Positions 6,969-8,389 of a stretch of DNA of 8,389 nt are shown here, piece after piece. This stretch comes from a bacterium. Its GTDB lineage: Bacteria; Patescibacteria; Microgenomatia; Levybacterales; UBA12049. The stretch is taken from NCBI GenBank assembly GCA_021825955.1, contig JAKAEH010000025.1, positions 1 to 8,389 on the forward strand. Direction: 5' to 3'. The stretch's first letter is position 1. Every line of letters starts with the position of its first letter. Below the pieces are notes generated by a model. It ran no database searches. It saw nothing but the letters and a program-made list of their open reading frames with translations, and was not told the origin of the DNA. The translations under genes and the position numbers were made by a program.

Positions 6969-6977
6969 TGGTATAAT
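6969..6977 (+). promoter_or_regulatory. Extended -10 promoter of the DUF1905/YdeI gene
   Basis: TGgTATAAT is a perfect extended -10. It ends 26 nt before the ATG at 7004, so this is the only gene in the window predicted to have a leader of about 20 nt. That leader holds a purine tract, AAGAAG, at 6989-6994, which could serve as a weak ribosome binding site. Confidence 0.6.
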
Positions 6978-7003
6978 AAGTAACAATCAAGAAGCAATTG
7001 AAT

Positions 7004-7552
7004 ATGGCGACAATCAGTTTTGAAACTAAACTTTATAAAATTAAAAACTGGACAATTCTTAGACTGCCAGAAGATGCAAGCACAAAACTTCCTACCAGAA
7101 GTATGATAATGGTTGCGGGTACTATTAATGATGTTCCTTTTAAAACTTTACTTGAGCCGGATGGAAATTACGGACAGGGTAAAAAACCGAGCCACTGGTT
7201 TAGGCTCGACCAAAATTTACTTGATAAAGCCAACGCAAGGGCAGGCGACAGAGTACGGGTTTTGCTTGAACCGACTAAAGAATGGATAGAGCCGGAAGTT
7301 CCCGATGATTTGAATAAAGCTCTCTCAGCCTCTAAAAAAGCTGAGGAGTTATGGATGGATATCACTCCAAGTGCACGTTGGGATTGGATCCGCTGGATCC
7401 GTGCTGTTAAAACTTCGGAAACCCGCCAAAAACATATTGAAGTTGCTCTCTCGAAGCTCAACAAAGGAATGAGAAGACCGTGCTGTTTTAACCGTAATTT
7501 ATGTAGTGAGCCTTATGTATCACATAACTGGGCGCTCCTTGAGCCGGCATAA
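7004..7552 (+). CDS. DUF1905/YdeI-type (OmdA-like) protein
   Basis: The protein has 182 residues from the ATG; an in-frame TTG two codons earlier is less likely. The N-terminal half (about 4-92) matches the DUF1905 beta-barrel pattern, with the M-I-M-V-A-G-T-I-N stretch (34-42), S-H-W-F-R-L (63-68) and G-D-R-V-R-V-L-L-E-P (81-90). The C-terminal half matches the YdeI/OmdA-type helical domain: D-D-L-N-K-A-L (101-107), A-E-E-L-W (113-117), W-D-W-I-R-W-I-R-A-V-K-T-S-E-T-R (126-141) and a K-G-x-R-R-P-C-C-F terminus. Some family members are called bacteriocin-protection proteins because of a link to outer-membrane porin phenotypes in enterobacteria. That role may not carry over to a cell without such porins. 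It is flanked by repeat copies 3 and 4. Confidence 0.85.
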   Translation: MATISFETKLYKIKNWTILRLPEDASTKLPTRSMIMVAGTINDVPFKTLLEPDGNYGQGKKPSHWFRLDQNLLDKANARAGDRVRVLLEPTKEWIEPEVPDDLNKALSASKKAEELWMDITPSARWDWIRWIRAVKTSETRQKHIEVALSKLNKGMRRPCCFNRNLCSEPYVSHNWALLEPA

Positions 7553-7572
7553 AAAATTGCAGAAAAAGCTAA

Positions 7573-7604
7573 GATAGGTTCTAATATCGCTTACCTCTCT
7601 GAAC
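7573..7604 (+). repeat. Intergenic repeat copy 4 (degenerate)
   Basis: The sequence GATAGG, TTCT, AATAT, then CGCTTACC and TCTCTGAAC aligns without gaps to copy 3 at 22 of 32 bases. It is the weakest member and could be chance. Its outer bases GGTTC (7577-7581) and GAACC (7601-7605) could also pair as a 5-bp stem. It lies 20 nt after the DUF1905/YdeI stop codon. Confidence 0.35.
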
Positions 7605-7614
7605 CATCCTAAAT

Positions 7615-8295
7615 TTAATTTACTGCTAATTTATTTATTGATTTAATTACAATATCCTGAAGCTCTTTATTGTAAATAATTTTGTGATGACCCTTTTCGT
7701 TTACTGTAATATTTTGGGCTCCTTCTAGCCGGCTACCCTCCCAGACGTGATTATCAAAAACCGGACTTATAGATATTATTTTTTTGTTAATTTCAGTATT
7801 GGCTTTCAATTCTTGGATCATTTTACTATCCGTTCGAAAATCTTTAACAAGACTGTGTGGGATATAATGTGCAAAAGATGTTCCCGAATAAGGAGTTGCA
7901 ATAGACACCATACCCTTAACAAGGTTATCTTTATTTAGATTTATTAAGTAATATTTGCCAATAAGCCCGCCTTTGCTGTGCGCAACAATAATTGCGTTTT
8001 GAATGTTATTGTTATCAATTAATTCTTTTATAACTTTTGCAGATGTTGGGATATCTTTGAGATTGTAGCCAAGTTTAGAAACAATGTATAAAGGATGTCC
8101 TTCAAGAGAAATCTTATCTGCTAATTTTTTTAAGAATGTCCATTTTTCAAAAAAACCAGGAATAAGAATAACTGCAGCTTTATTTTCTACAACATAGTTC
8201 AAGAAGTGTTTTGGGGTCTTTCGATGAAATAGGGTAAGAAAATGACCGTAAACCAAATACATATAGTCAACAAGCCAATGTTTTATATTAGTCAT
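7615..8295 (-). CDS. Alpha/beta-hydrolase, lipase/esterase-like
   Basis: The 226-residue protein has the alpha/beta-hydrolase layout. A-V-I-L-I-P-G-F (41-48) is the first core strand and oxyanion-loop region. V-A-H-S-K-G-G (104-110) is the nucleophile elbow, with Ser107 as catalytic serine and Ala in place of the first Gly of G-x-S-x-G. I-A-T-P-Y-S-G-T (132-139) is typical of lipase and PGAP1-like members. Asp181 (S-P-V-F-D-N) and His203 or His204 (K-G-H-H-K-I-I) are good candidates for the rest of the triad. The N-terminus holds an aromatic-rich stretch (W-L-V-D-Y-M-Y-L-V-Y-G-H-F-L, 7-20) that may contact the membrane but lacks a signal cleavage site. The substrate is unknown; a lipid or ester is an inference. 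It is convergent with the DUF1905/YdeI gene. Confidence 0.88.
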   Translation of the reverse strand: MTNIKHWLVDYMYLVYGHFLTLFHRKTPKHFLNYVVENKAAVILIPGFFEKWTFLKKLADKISLEGHPLYIVSKLGYNLKDIPTSAKVIKELIDNNNIQNAIIVAHSKGGLIGKYYLINLNKDNLVKGMVSIATPYSGTSFAHYIPHSLVKDFRTDSKMIQELKANTEINKKIISISPVFDNHVWEGSRLEGAQNITVNEKGHHKIIYNKELQDIVIKSINKLAVN

Positions 8296-8307
8296 TATCT
8301 ATAGCTG

Positions 8308-8336
8308 ATTGTAACAAAAGGTTCTAGTCGCAGCAA
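8308..8336 (-). promoter_or_regulatory. Hydrolase gene promoter
   Basis: On the minus strand, TTGCTG (8336-8331) is 17 bp from TACAAT (8313-8308), and TG at 8316-8315 makes it an extended -10. The hexamer ends 12 nt before the ATG at 8295, predicting a leader of about 5 nt without a Shine-Dalgarno sequence. Confidence 0.6.
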
Positions 8337-8389
8337 TTATTGTAAAATAATTATCTATCTAATATTATTTATTTATGTATCAAGTTAAA

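Noticed and set aside
8315..8340. Possible fifth copy of the intergenic element (AGGTTCTA shared with copy 4)
   Set aside because: Only 8 bases match; the ARCAT and CGGAGC blocks are absent.

Overview
The window looks like AT-rich chromosome from a bacterium of the Candidate Phyla Radiation (Patescibacteria), possibly Microgenomates. That placement is inferred from the compact gene set, the compact primary sigma factor, the near absence of Shine-Dalgarno leaders and the intron-bearing tRNA; no taxonomic marker has been tested. All stop codons are TAA or TAG and the standard code reads cleanly.

Positions 1-4194 hold core housekeeping genes. purA (minus) and dnaG (plus) diverge from a short region with a small inverted repeat. 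dnaG is followed by rpoD, the conserved primase/primary-sigma pair, but rpoD has its own promoter-like sequence with a perfect DnaA box between its -35 and -10. A seven-codon fragment at the left edge may be the gene after purA.

Positions 4200-5560 hold three minus-strand genes of uncertain role: a 129-residue disordered-looking protein, a 218-residue putative DNA-binding protein with a Myb-like C-terminal part, and a 32-residue zinc-finger microprotein. The first two are less AT-rich than the core genes.

Positions 5666-5920 hold the most notable feature: a tRNA-Asn(GUU) gene split inside its anticodon by a 183-nt group I intron with a nearly complete, ORF-less core (P1-P9).

Positions 5970-8295 hold accessory genes: a PhnB/VOC-fold protein, a three-helix membrane protein, a DUF1905/YdeI-type protein (all plus) and a convergent alpha/beta hydrolase (minus). 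A related 32-bp intergenic element occurs upstream of tRNA-Asn and after each of the three plus-strand accessory genes, giving a repeat-gene-repeat layout.

Across the window, nine of ten genes with a readable start have a -10 hexamer ending only 6-13 nt before the start codon, and eight of the ten have an extended -10 (TGnTAnnAT). This points to largely leaderless transcription, and RpoD keeps the residues expected to read the TG.
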